This document shows positions 21,175 to 32,856 of a stretch of 64,000 nt of DNA, in pieces; position 1 is the first letter of the stretch, and every line of letters starts with the position of its first letter. The notes under the pieces were generated by a model, which did not search any database, was not told where the DNA came from, and was given only the letters and a program-made list of their open reading frames with translations. This DNA is from Symsagittifera roscoffensis (Eukaryota; Xenacoelomorpha; Acoela; Convolutidae). A program made the translations under genes and the position numbers. Location: the NCBI RefSeq assembly GCF_963678635.1, contig NC_087071.1, forward strand, positions 41,433,797 to 41,497,796. Reading direction: 5' to 3'.

Positions 21175-24146
21175 TTATTTCATAAAACCATTAAACCCGG
21201 TTTCCCTTGCCGATTTTATTATTTCATTGATCAGTTTTTTGGTGTGGGTGAGTCCTACCACCACTCCCCGGACAAAAATATTCATCGACGTCCCCGTCGA
21301 TCGCCCAAAGTCGAGCAGATCGAGGTAGGATTGCGGAACGCATAGAGGACCATCTGGAGCTACCCAGTTGGACTCGGTATTGTCATGGCTGACGTATTTG
21401 ATGCCATCTTTATCGACGTCCTGAATCGTCAAGATTGTCTCTCTAGGATCTGCCGGCAGATCATGGAGCCATTCGAGCATTCGCAAGTTCGTTAATTCTT
21501 GCTCATGAGACTGCTCCACCTCTGGTTCGAACTCTACTTCTGGTTCGGAGCGATCGTCGATCCAATCCTGAATCATGCCATTGACCAAGTCGATCTCTTT
21601 TGGCACCACTACTTCATCCAGTCCCACCAGCGATTCCATCATATCGCTTAAAACTATCCTGTCTACGACGAAATCCTGGCCATACGGATTGTACTTCTTC
21701 TTGTTCCTTCCTTTAATGCTCTGGCGTGTTTCCATGGTGAAGGGAATGTCAGGTTGTACTCCTTTGTCAATTTCAGTCTGTTCTGGGCAGTCCCAGTCCT
21801 CGTCGGCATAAGGTAGAGTTTCGTCGTCCACCTCCACTCGTTCGGTCAACTCCAGGTCCAGTGGCAGATCGCAATTTTCTACCGCCTCATTCCCGTCGTT
21901 TTTGTCGCGCGTACCTCTTTCATTCACTTCACTAGCAGGATCCAATGTCAAATAGTCTCCCTCCTGCATGTCCGCTGGGATGCACCAGTCCTCTGATGAG
22001 GCAATTTGCGGTTTGAAGTTTTCGTAGTGAGCTGCTCGTCCGGTGCTCAATCGATAAAAAAGACCTCCTTGGTGCACTTCTGTTATTTGAAATGGGCTGC
22101 GCCAATTTTTTTTAGTAATTTTTGGTTCCTTTTGGTGGAACTACTTAGTGGAAACCACCCAGACGTAATCGCCAACTGAGTAGGCTTTTGCATCTCAAGT
22201 CCTTTTTATCAAATCTCCGTTTTTTGCTGATTTGCGCCTGTTGCGTGTTCCTCCTGCATAAGTCATTGAGGTCCTGCTGCATACTAATAACATCACGCAC
22301 GTACGTTTGCGGTGCCGTTTTCTTTCCTTCATACTCAGGGTAGAAAAACGTTAACGGAAGAGCCTTTTCGTGACCAGTTCGTATCATATACGACTTATTC
22401 TCGTGGTGGAATGCTCTGTGCTGTTGTAAGCGGCCATCACTTGAGGCAAGTGTCTATCCCAGTCATCCATGTAGCGTGAACAATATACTCTCAACATTGA
22501 TACCAGCGTGCGATTTTGCCTTTCAGCTAGGCCATTTGTTCGCGGGTGATAAGTGTTCGAGTGGGCCTGTGCCACCTATGACCTTTTCCTTAAATCCTTC
22601 GTGAGATCACCCACAAATGCTTTGCCATTGTCCGATTGGAATTAGATGGGGCAGCTGTGCCTCGCTATCCACACATTTATCAAGTGATCACACGTCTCTT
22701 CCGCTGATACTGCCATGCAGGATGATGCCTCTTTCGTGAAATGATCGATCATTACCAGCACCTGATTGTAGCCCGTGGCTCTCAGGAATATCTTCTGATG
22801 ATCAATTTGCACTACTTCGTTGAATCCCGATGACTCTTTTGACTGCAGGGGAACCTTAGTTTCTTGGGATTATTCGCCTGTTGACACGACAAGCATGCAG
22901 AGATCCACTTTTCACAAGCATTCTTCAAACCAGGAAATTCGAATCGTTTCTGTATCCTGTTGTACACTTTGTCCACGCCTTGATGGCCCATCTGATCATG
23001 TCAACGAAAGATCAACTCGGTCTGGTATAACTGTGGTAACACTATTGAATTAAACTTGTAAAGGACCTTGTCCTCTTCCTTGCGTTTGCAGGCTACGATT
23101 CCGTCTTTGTTCAGGTACAACAAATCTTTTCTTTTCATGTGAAATTGCTTCAAAAACTTATAGCTGTCTTCCTCTAAATCTCCGTTGTCAGGTGCCCCGT
23201 TCTCGATCCGTCTTTTTAGATTGCTCGTTATTTTGTCATTTCGTTGAGCCCTTAAGAGATCCGACAGCCGGTATCTGGCTTTCAGATATGTCTTTACAAC
23301 GTTCAATTGTCCGCTTTTTACCTCCGTGGCATGGGAATCATCCATCAACCTGACACACCATATCTTCTTCAAAGGTGTTGCTTCCTGCACAGATGGCTCC
23401 AGGTTGTTACGGACGACCGTACCATGTGGTAGCAATCTGATTGGGTGTTTCGACACTGTTATCAGTTCAAGCTCATCTGCGGCATTATCCACTACAGTGC
23501 CCTCCTCATCGGAAGTATACCAGTCTCTGTTCCGGTCCTGATGCATTTTCCGGTCCAGCCCGCGCTGTTTCCATTCCACCAACACGAAATGAATAGTAAT
23601 CTCCGAAACATCAGAATTGGAAGTAGTCTCAAATGTGTTCTCCCAGGACTGGAGCCTCGAGTCATCACTCGAGCCGATGGATTCCACATCATTATGTGCC
23701 AATCTGTCTGTGATGTTTCTCGACTCCCCGGACAAAACTCTGTCCCTTGGTCGCTTTGAGTCCGGCTCTCCGGACAACATTCTGTCCCTTAGTTGTCCCA
23801 ACATTGTCTCCCCGGACAAGTCGTCCTGTACGGGCTCGGAAGTGCCTGGTTCACCGGACATTGTCTCGTCCCCGGATGAAAAATCCAAGCTCGGTTCATA
23901 CTCTTCCCTTGCATCCGTAAATTGTACTTTTCTCGTAAAGCTGGATTTCGACTTGACCTTGACTTCTTCAGTGGCTTGGACCTGGGTCGATGTCCCATGT
24001 TCTGTGAACGAAGTCCTCAACGAGACATCCTTCGGCATTGAGTTCACCAGCTGGTTCACTATTGACCGGCAATCCCGTTCAACATCTCGACTGCGAATGG
24101 TCACTTGCCTCTTCTCTGTTCTCTCATGGACTGTCAACCGTTGCAT
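21175..24146 (-). mobile_element. Integrase region of the giant element, with acidic C-terminal extension
   Basis: Around 22380-22960 the minus strand carries a retroviral-type integrase core: CQSC-like zinc-finger remains near 22890, then the core with HPRTNGLAERQNRTL near 22500-22560, the conserved segment after the last catalytic Glu helix in Ty3/Gypsy integrases. Upstream (23000-24146) is a long acidic linker rich in Glu, Asp and Ser. Downstream (21175-22077) is a 300-codon acidic stretch that lies where chromodomain-like tails occur in some families, but no chromodomain is recognised. Integrase joins the DNA copy to the host genome. The region is broken. Confidence 0.75.
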
Positions 24147-24449
24147 GGTTTCATCCGCTCACAATCATGCATTTCCACTTCTCTATCTAGCAAGTCACGG
24201 AGCTTCTCATGACGTCCGGCGCCACGTTCACTGTCCTATTTAGCAGGCTGTGCTGTTTATACCCAGCCTGGTAAGCTCTTGCTGTACCAGATTGGATCGG
24301 ACTAGCAGATCTAGCATGACAGGATCACCCCTGGCCAATACCTTTTTTTCAGCCGCCATCTCCACCGGAAGTTCAGGGTGTCCTAGTATGGGGTGCCCTG
24401 ACTTGTCCAGCCACCTGGTGATTGGTAGTTTATCGTAGCTCTCCTCATC

Positions 24450-26140
24450 TAGAAATGATAATCCGTCTTTGATTTCTGCTTGATTGGCCTGCTTCTCTTC
24501 CAGTCGATCATAGAACTCAGTTTTTTTTTACTGAGGCTATCAGCATTCTGGTGCTTGTCAGGGGTACGGTGCTCTATGATCATGTGGTATCCATTCAGGC
24601 GCACGATCCAACTACCAATATAACTTTAGTCCATCGAATAGGTTTTCAGCCAGGCAAGGGCACGATTATCCATACGCAACTTGAAGGGAGCACTCCCCAA
24701 GTAGGTCCTGTATTTTTCCACGAAAGTGATCAACGCGAACATTTCCGCTTTTGGTGCGCCATACTTTATCTCAGTATCGCTCAGGACCTTACTTCCTTAG
24801 GCTATCGGACGTTCTCCCGCCGTTCCACTCTTGCTCCTGTTGAAGTATGCCCGATATCGCAACCACTGATGCATCCGTGTCTAACACAAACATCCCCCTC
24901 TCTGTTGACATGCGGAGGACCGGTGCCTCGCAAAGTTCACGTTTAATGTTTTCAAATGAAAATTATGCCTCATCAACCCAAATGAATTTTTTGCCCTTGT
25001 TTCTCATCAACTGCTGCATGGGGTATATCTTATCGGCGTTCCCTTGATGAACTCTCGATAATAGTTAGCAAACCCCAAAAAACTCATCAGTTGTGTGCCT
25101 GTCTTAGGTGGCTTCCAGGTCAAGACCGCTTCGACCGCACCGGGATCCGGTCTTTTTCCGTGCTTATCCACAAGGCGGCCCATATACGTTATTGAGTCTC
25201 AGAGGATTTCACACTTGGAGGGTTTATACTTCAGGCCCGCTTGTTTCATGCAAGTAAACACCTCATCCAACCTCTCTATATGATCCTCCAGGGTTGGTGT
25301 TGCGTCAGGGCATGATCCTCCAGGGTTGGTGTCAGGGCCATCAGTCGCTGGAATGTGGCCGCCGCGTTGCACAATCCGAACGACATACTCTTCCACTGGA
25401 ACAATCCCAGCTCGCACGCGAAGCCCGTTTTCTCACGATCTTGCTTTCTGAGCGGCACTTGCCAGAACGCAGAGCCCAAATCTAACGTGATGAAGAACTT
25501 CACGTCCCCCAACTTGGAGAGGCTCTCATCGATGCGGGGAATCGGGTATGCGTCCTTTATCGTCACTGTGTTCAAGTTACGGAAATCACAACAAAACCTG
25601 AAATGCGCCCCCTTTCTTTTTAGCCATGACCACGCCACAAGCCCACGGGGACCTCGACGGCTCGATCATGTCGTACTCCATTAACATCTCGATCTCTTTT
25701 CTGCACGCTTCTGACTTATGTGGAGTCATTCTCCTCGCGCCTTCCCTATGAGGTACCGAGCCCTATTCTATCTCAATCTCGTGTTCTACAAAGTTGCAGC
25801 TACCTATGTCGGCCCTATGCTTCAAAAAAACGTCTGCATTCCGATTTAGCACCGCCCTGAGCAAATCTAGTTCTTTGTCCAATATTTTATCCTTCAGATG
25901 TTGTATCTCGGGCAGGACATGTTTATTTGCTGCTAACTCTGTTTCTGTTGGTCTTTGGGGAAAATTTGAACAACTAGACAACCCGTTATCCGTCTCCGAC
26001 TTCAACGAAAACAATTTCTCGGAAGATTTCATTTTAATTATTGTCTTCAGTATACATTCCTGGTTCGCATGCAAGGGACATTTAGTTACATCAAACTTTT
26101 TCAAGTTCTCGACACTCTGAAAGTCTGTGTTCAGAGGCAA
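24450..26140 (-). mobile_element. Reverse transcriptase and RNase H region of the giant element
   Basis: Reverse-transcriptase landmarks on the minus strand around 25200-25640 are FCCDFRNLNTVTIKDAYPIP, FFITLDLGSAFWQVPL and GLFQWKSMSFGLCNAAATFQ. All are typical of the Ty3/Gypsy palm and fingers. RNase H begins around 24900 with FVLDTDASVVAISGIL, the standard Gypsy RNase H opening. The acidic stretch at 25763-26140 is the protease-RT connector. These enzymes copy the element RNA to DNA. The region is broken. Confidence 0.85.
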
Positions 26141-26164
26141 TCCATAGCCAAGTTTCTTTCCACT

Positions 26165-27343
26165 CTATATTATCACTGTGGTTGCTTCTGTGTTCAACAA
26201 CACACTCACACACAGTCCGCTCTGAGTGAGTGAGAATCTTCTTCCTAAAATAGCCGAGCTTTTACTGTTTGGATTTGGTACCAGACACACCTGTCTGTCA
26301 TTGCTGAGTTCATTCAAGTTCCTCATCCTAAACGTCGCTACTACGGCTTGGTTTGGTTTTAATCTAACTTTTCGATCCAAAAAAATCGGCACCTTGGCCT
26401 GGTTAATTAAGATCTTTTTAAGGGGTTTCTTTTCATACTTTCTCTCAGGATCCTTGATCCTAATCAACCCGTCATTGAGATCGATCGTGACATCAAAGTT
26501 ACGTACGAAGTCCCTCCCAAAGATGAACTGATCGGGTTCGTCCAAATTCTCCACTACTAGGAAGCTCATCCAAAGATGTCTTCCTCCGAGCTGCAGTGAA
26601 ATGATCGGGGTTCGTCCAGTCACATAGATCGCTCCCTCATTGGCAGCTGCCAACCTGATGTTTGTCGGTATGAGATCCGACCTTTCGAAACCCATGTCGG
26701 TCCAAGTTTTGACTGGCATCACACTAACCACTGCTCCCGTGTCTAGCAGTCCCTTTACTGAAAGTTGTCTGCCTTGCACGTCCAGCACGTGTGCGGCCAG
26801 ATCGGCCTCGCAACCTATGTGCACCGCATCTTGTTCGAGCATCGCGTTGTGTCCGATTCGTCTAACCTTCAGCTCCTCTTGACCAATGTATATCCGGCCA
26901 ATCTGATCGTTCGCATCAGTTATGTGAGCTTTTGTGTAGATATTGATGCCATCCACATTCATCAGAATTGGATATAGGCCATGGAGTTCGATGTAAGGTC
27001 CATCTATTCTCATTAGCCTTGGACCTCCTGCCGTGAGTAGCGCTCGCACTGCCCTGGAGTCTAACTTGGGATCCTTCTCCCTCAGGTAGTCCGCATAAAT
27101 GTCCAGGTGTACCAGCTTGATCTCGGACGGTTCACTCAAGTTCTTGACCACTTGGTGTCCTGCGACCGAAATAATGGACATTATCTTCGTTCCTTCTTTC
27201 GTCATGCCAAAGATTTTACCTGATATAACGTTTAGATTTAGTCCCGATTTTCTGGGTTCCTGTTTGTCCTCTTCTTTCGTTGTTTTCCCCAGAACGTCAT
27301 TTTTTCTCGAAGATCTTTGCTTTCTAGTTCCGACCTTGCCCAC
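26165..27343 (-). mobile_element. Aspartic protease region of the giant element
   Basis: A minus-strand stretch with the retropepsin active-site motif LLDTGAVVSVMP and, about 70 residues later, IFGRDFVRNFDV, the IxGxDF segment that closes the retropepsin fold. The protease processes Gag and Pol. It lies between the Gag zinc knuckles and reverse transcriptase, as in Ty3/Gypsy elements. Confidence 0.85.
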
Positions 27344-29395
27344 TGCTCAACTTCTTTTGTGGCCAGCTCCTGCTGGACATTCTGTAATGCAGCCCGTGCC
27401 GTTAAGCCATAATCCTCCTTGAGCGGGCCGGCCGACATAGGCTCCAGGCTCGAGGTTATCACCTCATCAGGCAAGGTCTTCACCTTTTTAGTAGTAAATG
27501 TGCTCAGTGGCGTCTCTTTTCTCCGAGACTCAGATTCGTTCATCAGGCGTGCTCGACTGGTTTTGACGCTCAAAAGTGCCTCTTCATGGCGGGGATGTTT
27601 CGCGTCCGCCACCGCATTCCAAAATTGAGTGCAATCCGACTTGAAGTGTCTCTCCAAGTTACAGAAGAAGCACCTTAGTCCATACTTCATTATGAGTCCT
27701 CTAACGTTTTTTTCGTGGTCCTCGTCGGTCGCATCAACGTCATCGAGAAAGTAGCCTAACGCTTTCATGTTCTGCTTGTAAGCAGAACAAGCGGAAACAT
27801 GGTGGTCCACCGAACCACAATTCGCACATGACCTCCTCTTATCCATGTCGTCACGAGGTCTGCACCAACTGGAGTTTGCGCCAGTGTTTGTTCCGCTGTA
27901 TTTGCCATAATTGCTGTAACGGTTTTGCGCCCTCAGTTTTATGAATAAGTACTCACGCGACTTCATGCGCAAATCATCGGGCGTGGGTACCTGGTCAACC
28001 GACAGGGTGAACTGCGTGGCTAGCATTATTTTCAGCTCAACACTTTTTACTCCGTCCATGAACTTCGAGGCGATCGCCAAGTTTCGCTCCGATATTCTCT
28101 CATCGGGATTGCTTCTCCTTCTGAGTAGTTCAAGGTCGTCTAAAAGCTTGTCTATGGATTCGTCATCTCTTTGACGCCTCTTTTCGAAGTTCACCATAGC
28201 CTGATGCCCTTGTACACCAGAGCCGAAACAATTCAGCAAGATGTCGAATATTTTGCGAGCGCTGTTTCGTTCATTGGCTTGTCAATGCGCTTCTTCAAAG
28301 TGTAACTTCATCGCCCATATCCATGTATCGATGCAGCCATCTGACTCATGCTTGTATGATTTCGGCTTTTTGAGTGTCCTCCTTGACCTCTCTCCTCTCT
28401 CGGTTGATTTCGAGAGCTTGGTGATGAATGTTTCAAGGGATCTATTCAGAGGCTTAAACATCGAAGCATACATCGTTGTGTCCGGCGAGACTGTGATCAG
28501 ATCTGGCATTGATCTGACTTGTGGCACAGTGGGCAGTCGTGTCTCCGGGGTGGCATCCGCTTCCGGCGGGACCGGTTTTGTCCAACCTGGCCTCTTTGGA
28601 GCTTCCCTGGGCCGCTCCATATAGTTAGATTCGTAATTCGTTCTTGAACTTGGCTGGGCCCCGGCATACCTGGGTGCTCCGTCTCCATTATTTGCCTGGC
28701 GTGAGCGCTCCCTTGGGGCGGAACGCTCCTCCCCATTGCTCCCGTTTAAGTTCTCGTCAGGCTTCCGCATCATCAGGTCAGATATGATATCCAACCTCTT
28801 CTCCAGGCTAGTCATCGTATGAGCATAGGTCGTGATCGTTCAACAGTCGCTCGATATCTCTCGTCATCGTAACCTCTCTTTTCTCTAACTCCTTGGTTGC
28901 TTGAGCCAAGCTCTCCGCCAAGCATTGATCGGTGTTACGAATCAATTGAGCCTGATCGACTCTCGCCTGCGACTTCACGTTTGATAGCTCATCTCGCAAT
29001 TTCGCCTGACCCTGGTGAGTTCTCTCTTCGACTCGATCTATTCTCTTAGTCATGTCCCGTCGCAGCTCTTCAAGGCCTATCATTACGCCAGCAAACATGT
29101 CACTTATATCGCCAGCCGCCCCCGATGCCGGGGTTAGACCCCAAGAAGATGAGTTCATCTGCGGTTGTAGGCTGTTACTCGATGACGCGCCGCCCCTTTG
29201 CTTGCTCATCGACATCATCAACCTGTCGAACGTCCAGGATACGCCTACGGTTATCCCATCAGACATCGGCCTGGTCGGCGAGTTGGCCATCGCTCTCCCG
29301 CCCTTATCATTCCTTGTGCTTATCAGGAAGTTGAAGATGTGCTTTCCTGCCCTTATCATTCCTTGTGCACATAAGGAAGTTGAAGATGTGCACAA
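27238..29395 (-). mobile_element. Gag region of the giant element with two CCHC zinc knuckles
   Basis: The left part (27238-28239) includes a capsid-type segment (VNFEKRRQRDDESIDKLLDD) and two knuckles of the C-x2-C-x4-H-x4-C form: CANCGSVDHHVSAC and CFFCNLERHFKSDC. The right part (28280-29395) has a Pro-, Arg- and Ser-rich linker and a coiled-coil-like stretch (ELRRDMTKRIDRVEERTHQG). Gag forms the particle and binds RNA through the knuckles. A tandem duplication of about 42 bp lies near 29301-29390 (CTTATCATTCCTTGTGC.. twice). The region is broken. Confidence 0.8.
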
Positions 29396-29399
29396 GATG

Positions 29400-31382
29400 T
29401 CCTGATGGGCTTGAAGTCCATATCAGGATGAGCTATCTCCGGACGGTCACAACTGGAAGATAGACCTTCAGTTTGTAGTGACGCCATGCGCTCGTCGTAC
29501 AAGACTTCCAGCTTTTCTTGGCTTTTGAACTTGTTTGTTCCTCACTTGGACTTATACTTGACATCATCGCATTCTGCTCTGCTTGACTAGCGATAATTGT
29601 TCTTTTCTCCACTTGCTACTCTTGGTCTCTGATTTGGACATTCCCCTGAACAAAATTTTTTCTCTCGGTTCGACCTCGGACCGCTCCGAGACCTCCTCCG
29701 TTCTTTCAACTTCCTCCCGTTCAGCCTGATCCGCGCGATGGTGGTTGTCGGGTCGGATCAGCGTTTGCTCCCCTTCCTCGAAGGGGTCCATAAGCGTCTC
29801 ACTCGCCTCTCCGGTCTCGTCACTTCGCCCTTGATTCGCCCTTCAACCTTCCCAGAAGGATGAAATGGTGATCATATAAACTTTTTTGCCGTTCGGAGGT
29901 TCCCCAAAATTTGGACCCTCCGAACCAACAAATTCTAAAAAAAAAGTTCTTTCCTGAGGTTATTAACCCAAAAGCGGTTGCGGTCCAAGAAAAAGGTAAA
30001 AACATTGGCCAATGTATCAAAAACTTAACAAAAATTTTTCGATCGGTTGGCTAGTCTTTGAGAAATCGCCAAAAACGCGTTCGTCAAATTGGCCTTTTTT
30101 GACCACCTATGTAGGTTCTAAAGGAATTTTTCCGCAATTCTTAGGTAAAACTGCCTAAAAATATTTGAAACGAGCGTAGTAGCTCCGTACGGCATTGGAA
30201 TAATGCAACAAATTGGACCAAAATACTAAACTTGGACCCTCCGATTCCTTCCTTTTCCAATCTTTAGGTCTCTAGCTCTATCCACAGAGCTTTTCGGAGG
30301 GTAACTCAAAAATCTCTCTAGCAACCGAGCACGTTATGTTAGCACGCTCCTATTACAAAATTTGTTTTCGCTCTAACTCTAAAAACTCAAAAACTCGATC
30401 CTAAAAACATATTGACGAAATTCGAAAATTACCAAAAATATTGATCGAAAAAGTTTTGTATTCGCCAATTTCTACTAAGTTTTTTCCGCGCAGTTTCTTT
30501 ATTTAGAGGGATAGAACTACGTAGTAACTCCCTGTATAAATGCTTTTTGCTGTTCGGAAAAGCTCGGATATCCAACATTTTGGGGGTCAACAGTAAGGTC
30601 GAAAATTGGGGTGTTTCTGGGTCTAAATAGGAGATAAGAAATATAGAGTAAGGACAATAATCTGTTAGTAGTCGTTAATCAATATTATTATACCCTCCTT
30701 TGCACCAAAATACCCGAATTAGGACCCTTAACTCGGAAATTCGTTATCGATGGAGGGTACAATCGGACCGCGCCAATCGTGCCCCCCACCACTTAAGTTT
30801 TAATGAAATAGTACCCGAACGATACTAAAAATGTGTCAACGATACCAAACAGTCGTTGTGGATGTTATCTCTGATGTCCCTGTTGAGTCTGGAACACGTC
30901 GGTCAGCTTGCCAGTCTACCCTCCGGTCACCGGCAAAATCACCATTAACGTGCTTAAATACTCAAATAACACTCAAGGGAGGGTACCTAACCCGCCACCA
31001 AAACACTCAATTTCTCTATCACAAATGATATAAATCGATCTGAAACAACAACAAATAGGAAGGTCAGATCGCATATCATCCAGAAACATCATATAAACTG
31101 TCACTTTATGTTTTTTTTTTATTGTTTTTGGTCTTTTTCTGGATTTTTTTACCGATTTTTGTACTTTTTTTTCATTTCAGATAAAATTGTTTTTGGTTTT
31201 TTCTTGGTTATACACTAACTTTGTTTGCGGTTTTACGCTTTTTCTTTAATTGTTTTTAGTCCCGGGACCTTGGGACAAGCGGGCTCTCGACTTCCCACTT
31301 AACCCTCCGGTCCCCGGAATTTTCGGTCTTAAATAGTTTAAAAAGCTAAAAAGCCCACACAGAAGCGCCATAAAAACAACTA
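29400..31382 (-). mobile_element. Leader of the giant element
   Basis: About 2 kb lies between the 5' LTR and Gag. The part nearest Gag (29564-29791) holds a short Glu- and Arg-rich frame; the rest shows no supported coding. A TGGCGCTTCTG stretch begins about 12 bases after the LTR in element orientation and is a possible primer-binding site, but the tRNA cannot be named. Repeated GGACCCTCCGA words occur at about 29925, 30236 and 30720. Confidence 0.5.
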
Positions 31383-32265
31383 TGTAACATTCGCCCAAAT
31401 ACTACACAGTGACGGAGCGTAGAAAAAGTACCTATTAACGACTGACCGGCGTCAGTTACCTATATTCTACTCTTTTTTCACCGTCTCGACCTAGCCAGTT
31501 AATTTTCTGGTCTGTCTAGTGCTAAGTAAAAAGTTACTCTTTTCAGGCCATCAGTCAAACGACTTTTAATCAGCTTTCGTTAACATGCGAACACAACCAC
31601 ATAGCTGGTTCTCGGATCCTCAGACTACGGGATTGCTATTAAAAACACGGCTCGAATACCCTATTTTACTATGTTTTTGGTGACAGTTCTATATTAAATC
31701 CATTGGAGATGGATTGACGCTTTCCTCTTTCTAGCTACTCATATTTTAAAATATCGAATAATACCGGTGTTAATTCAGAATTTTATGGCATCAGAGTAGC
31801 TACAAAGTCAGCTTATTATAGTCCTTCACCATATACTGTCTCCTGGGTCGAGCCTTCGCTTCCGTGTTTTCCTTGTAATAACGTCGTTATTACTCCCAAT
31901 TCGTGGCACGGGAGGGTACTGCTCCTTACTCCTTCCCCACTGAAGCCTCTTTCCCGCCTGTCGTCTCTAATTAGCTGTCTTATCGTGTGTGATTGTCACG
32001 ATAAGAGGCTTCGTTTTTTTTTCTATCGTTCCCGTACGACTGTTTTTCACTATTTCAGCTGTTGTTCTGTTTTTCGTCACTTTTTGGCTCAAAATGGCCG
32101 TTTTACATTTCTGAGAAATGTGACGTCACAAATCAAATTTCTAAAAAATAAAATTCCAGAATATTCTGACCCTCCTTTGCAACAACTTTCAATCGCTCAG
32201 GCCTCTATTTCTACTTTCGTGTCGTGCCGGAAGGTTGCGCTGTGTCAATCTGACAGAATGGCACA
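31383..32265 (-). repeat. LTR, right copy (5' LTR of the giant element)
   Basis: This is the same sequence as the left LTR, from TGTAACATTCGCCCAAA to GAATGGCACA, 883 bases against 884. Differences are scattered substitutions and small indels. The host-side junction continues GCGCACCATTTTGTGC, the right part of the split small element. Confidence 0.9.
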
Positions 32266-32390
32266 GCGCACCATTTTGTGCATGTATCTTCCTGGATTTC
32301 AGAGACAAGTATTCAAACATGTTCCAAAATGTAGGCGGATTCCACTTACAAGATGTAAGTGGATTCCGCGTACATATTTTGTAACGTAAA
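32263..32390 (+). mobile_element. Right piece of the small element split by the giant LTR element
   Basis: GCACCATTTTGTGCATGTATCTTCCTGGATTTCAGAGACAAG matches the interior of the complete copy at 35148 (GCACAATTTTGTGTCTGTATGTTCCTGG..). The terminal inverted repeat on this side is degraded or lost; a short local palindrome (GGCGGATTCCACTTAC..GTAAGTGGATTCCGC) lies at its end. Confidence 0.75.
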
Positions 32391-32656
32391 ATTTATCGGC
32401 ACATTTAATTTGTTGCGAGTCTCTTTGGTGTGAATTGTAAGTTTGCATCTTCTCCACTAGATAATTCTTCTCTTAAATACTACTTCACAAAGAATGTACA
32501 GGTGTTAAAAAGATTACTAATTCCTATTGGTATTGGATTTTGTTGGAAGAAAGGAATCTTCCCTTCATTAAGCGCGAAGAATAGAATTGAATTTCACTCT
32601 AATGTCAGCTTTGTAGTAATATATGAGTTTGGCTTTATCTTAGGCCCTTTTCTCTT

Positions 32657-32856
32657 NNNNNNNNNNNNNNNNNNNNNNNNNNNNNNNNNNNNNNNNNNNN
32701 NNNNNNNNNNNNNNNNNNNNNNNNNNNNNNNNNNNNNNNNNNNNNNNNNNNNNNNNNNNNNNNNNNNNNNNNNNNNNNNNNNNNNNNNNNNNNNNNNNNN
32801 NNNNNNNNNNNNNNNNNNNNNNNNNNNNNNNNNNNNNNNNNNNNNNNNNNNNNNNN
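32657..32856. other. Assembly gap, 200 N
   Basis: Exactly 200 N characters, a conventional placeholder length, so the true distance is unknown. It lies about 390 bp right of the giant element. Any frame drawn across it is meaningless. Confidence 0.98.

Larger units (their letters stand above)
11373..32265 (-). mobile_element. Giant LTR retroelement (Ty3/Gypsy-like) with about 9 kb of extra coding cargo
   Basis: Two LTR copies (11373-12256 and 31383-32265) flank an interior much richer in GC than its surroundings. Reading the minus strand from the right come a non-coding leader, Gag with two CCHC knuckles, an aspartic protease, reverse transcriptase, RNase H, integrase, then further frames to the left LTR. 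The protease-RT-RNase H-integrase order is that of Ty3/Gypsy. The total of 20.9 kb is far above the usual 5-9 kb. A 3-bp flank duplication GCG is visible when compared with the unoccupied small element at 35148. Counting by eye over the first 500 bases, the LTRs differ at roughly 7-8 percent, so the insertion is fairly old. The element is broken, with many breaks, though a few frames remain open. No envelope-like protein with clear signal and membrane anchors was recognised. Confidence 0.9.

Noticed and set aside
23617-24243. 208-codon plus-strand frame
   Set aside because: It is antisense to the acidic integrase linker of the giant element. Its Ser-, Pro- and Asp-rich composition is the expected complement.
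12257-31382. Envelope gene in the giant element
   Set aside because: No frame with a signal peptide, cleavage site and membrane anchor was recognised, so the element is not called retrovirus-like in that sense.
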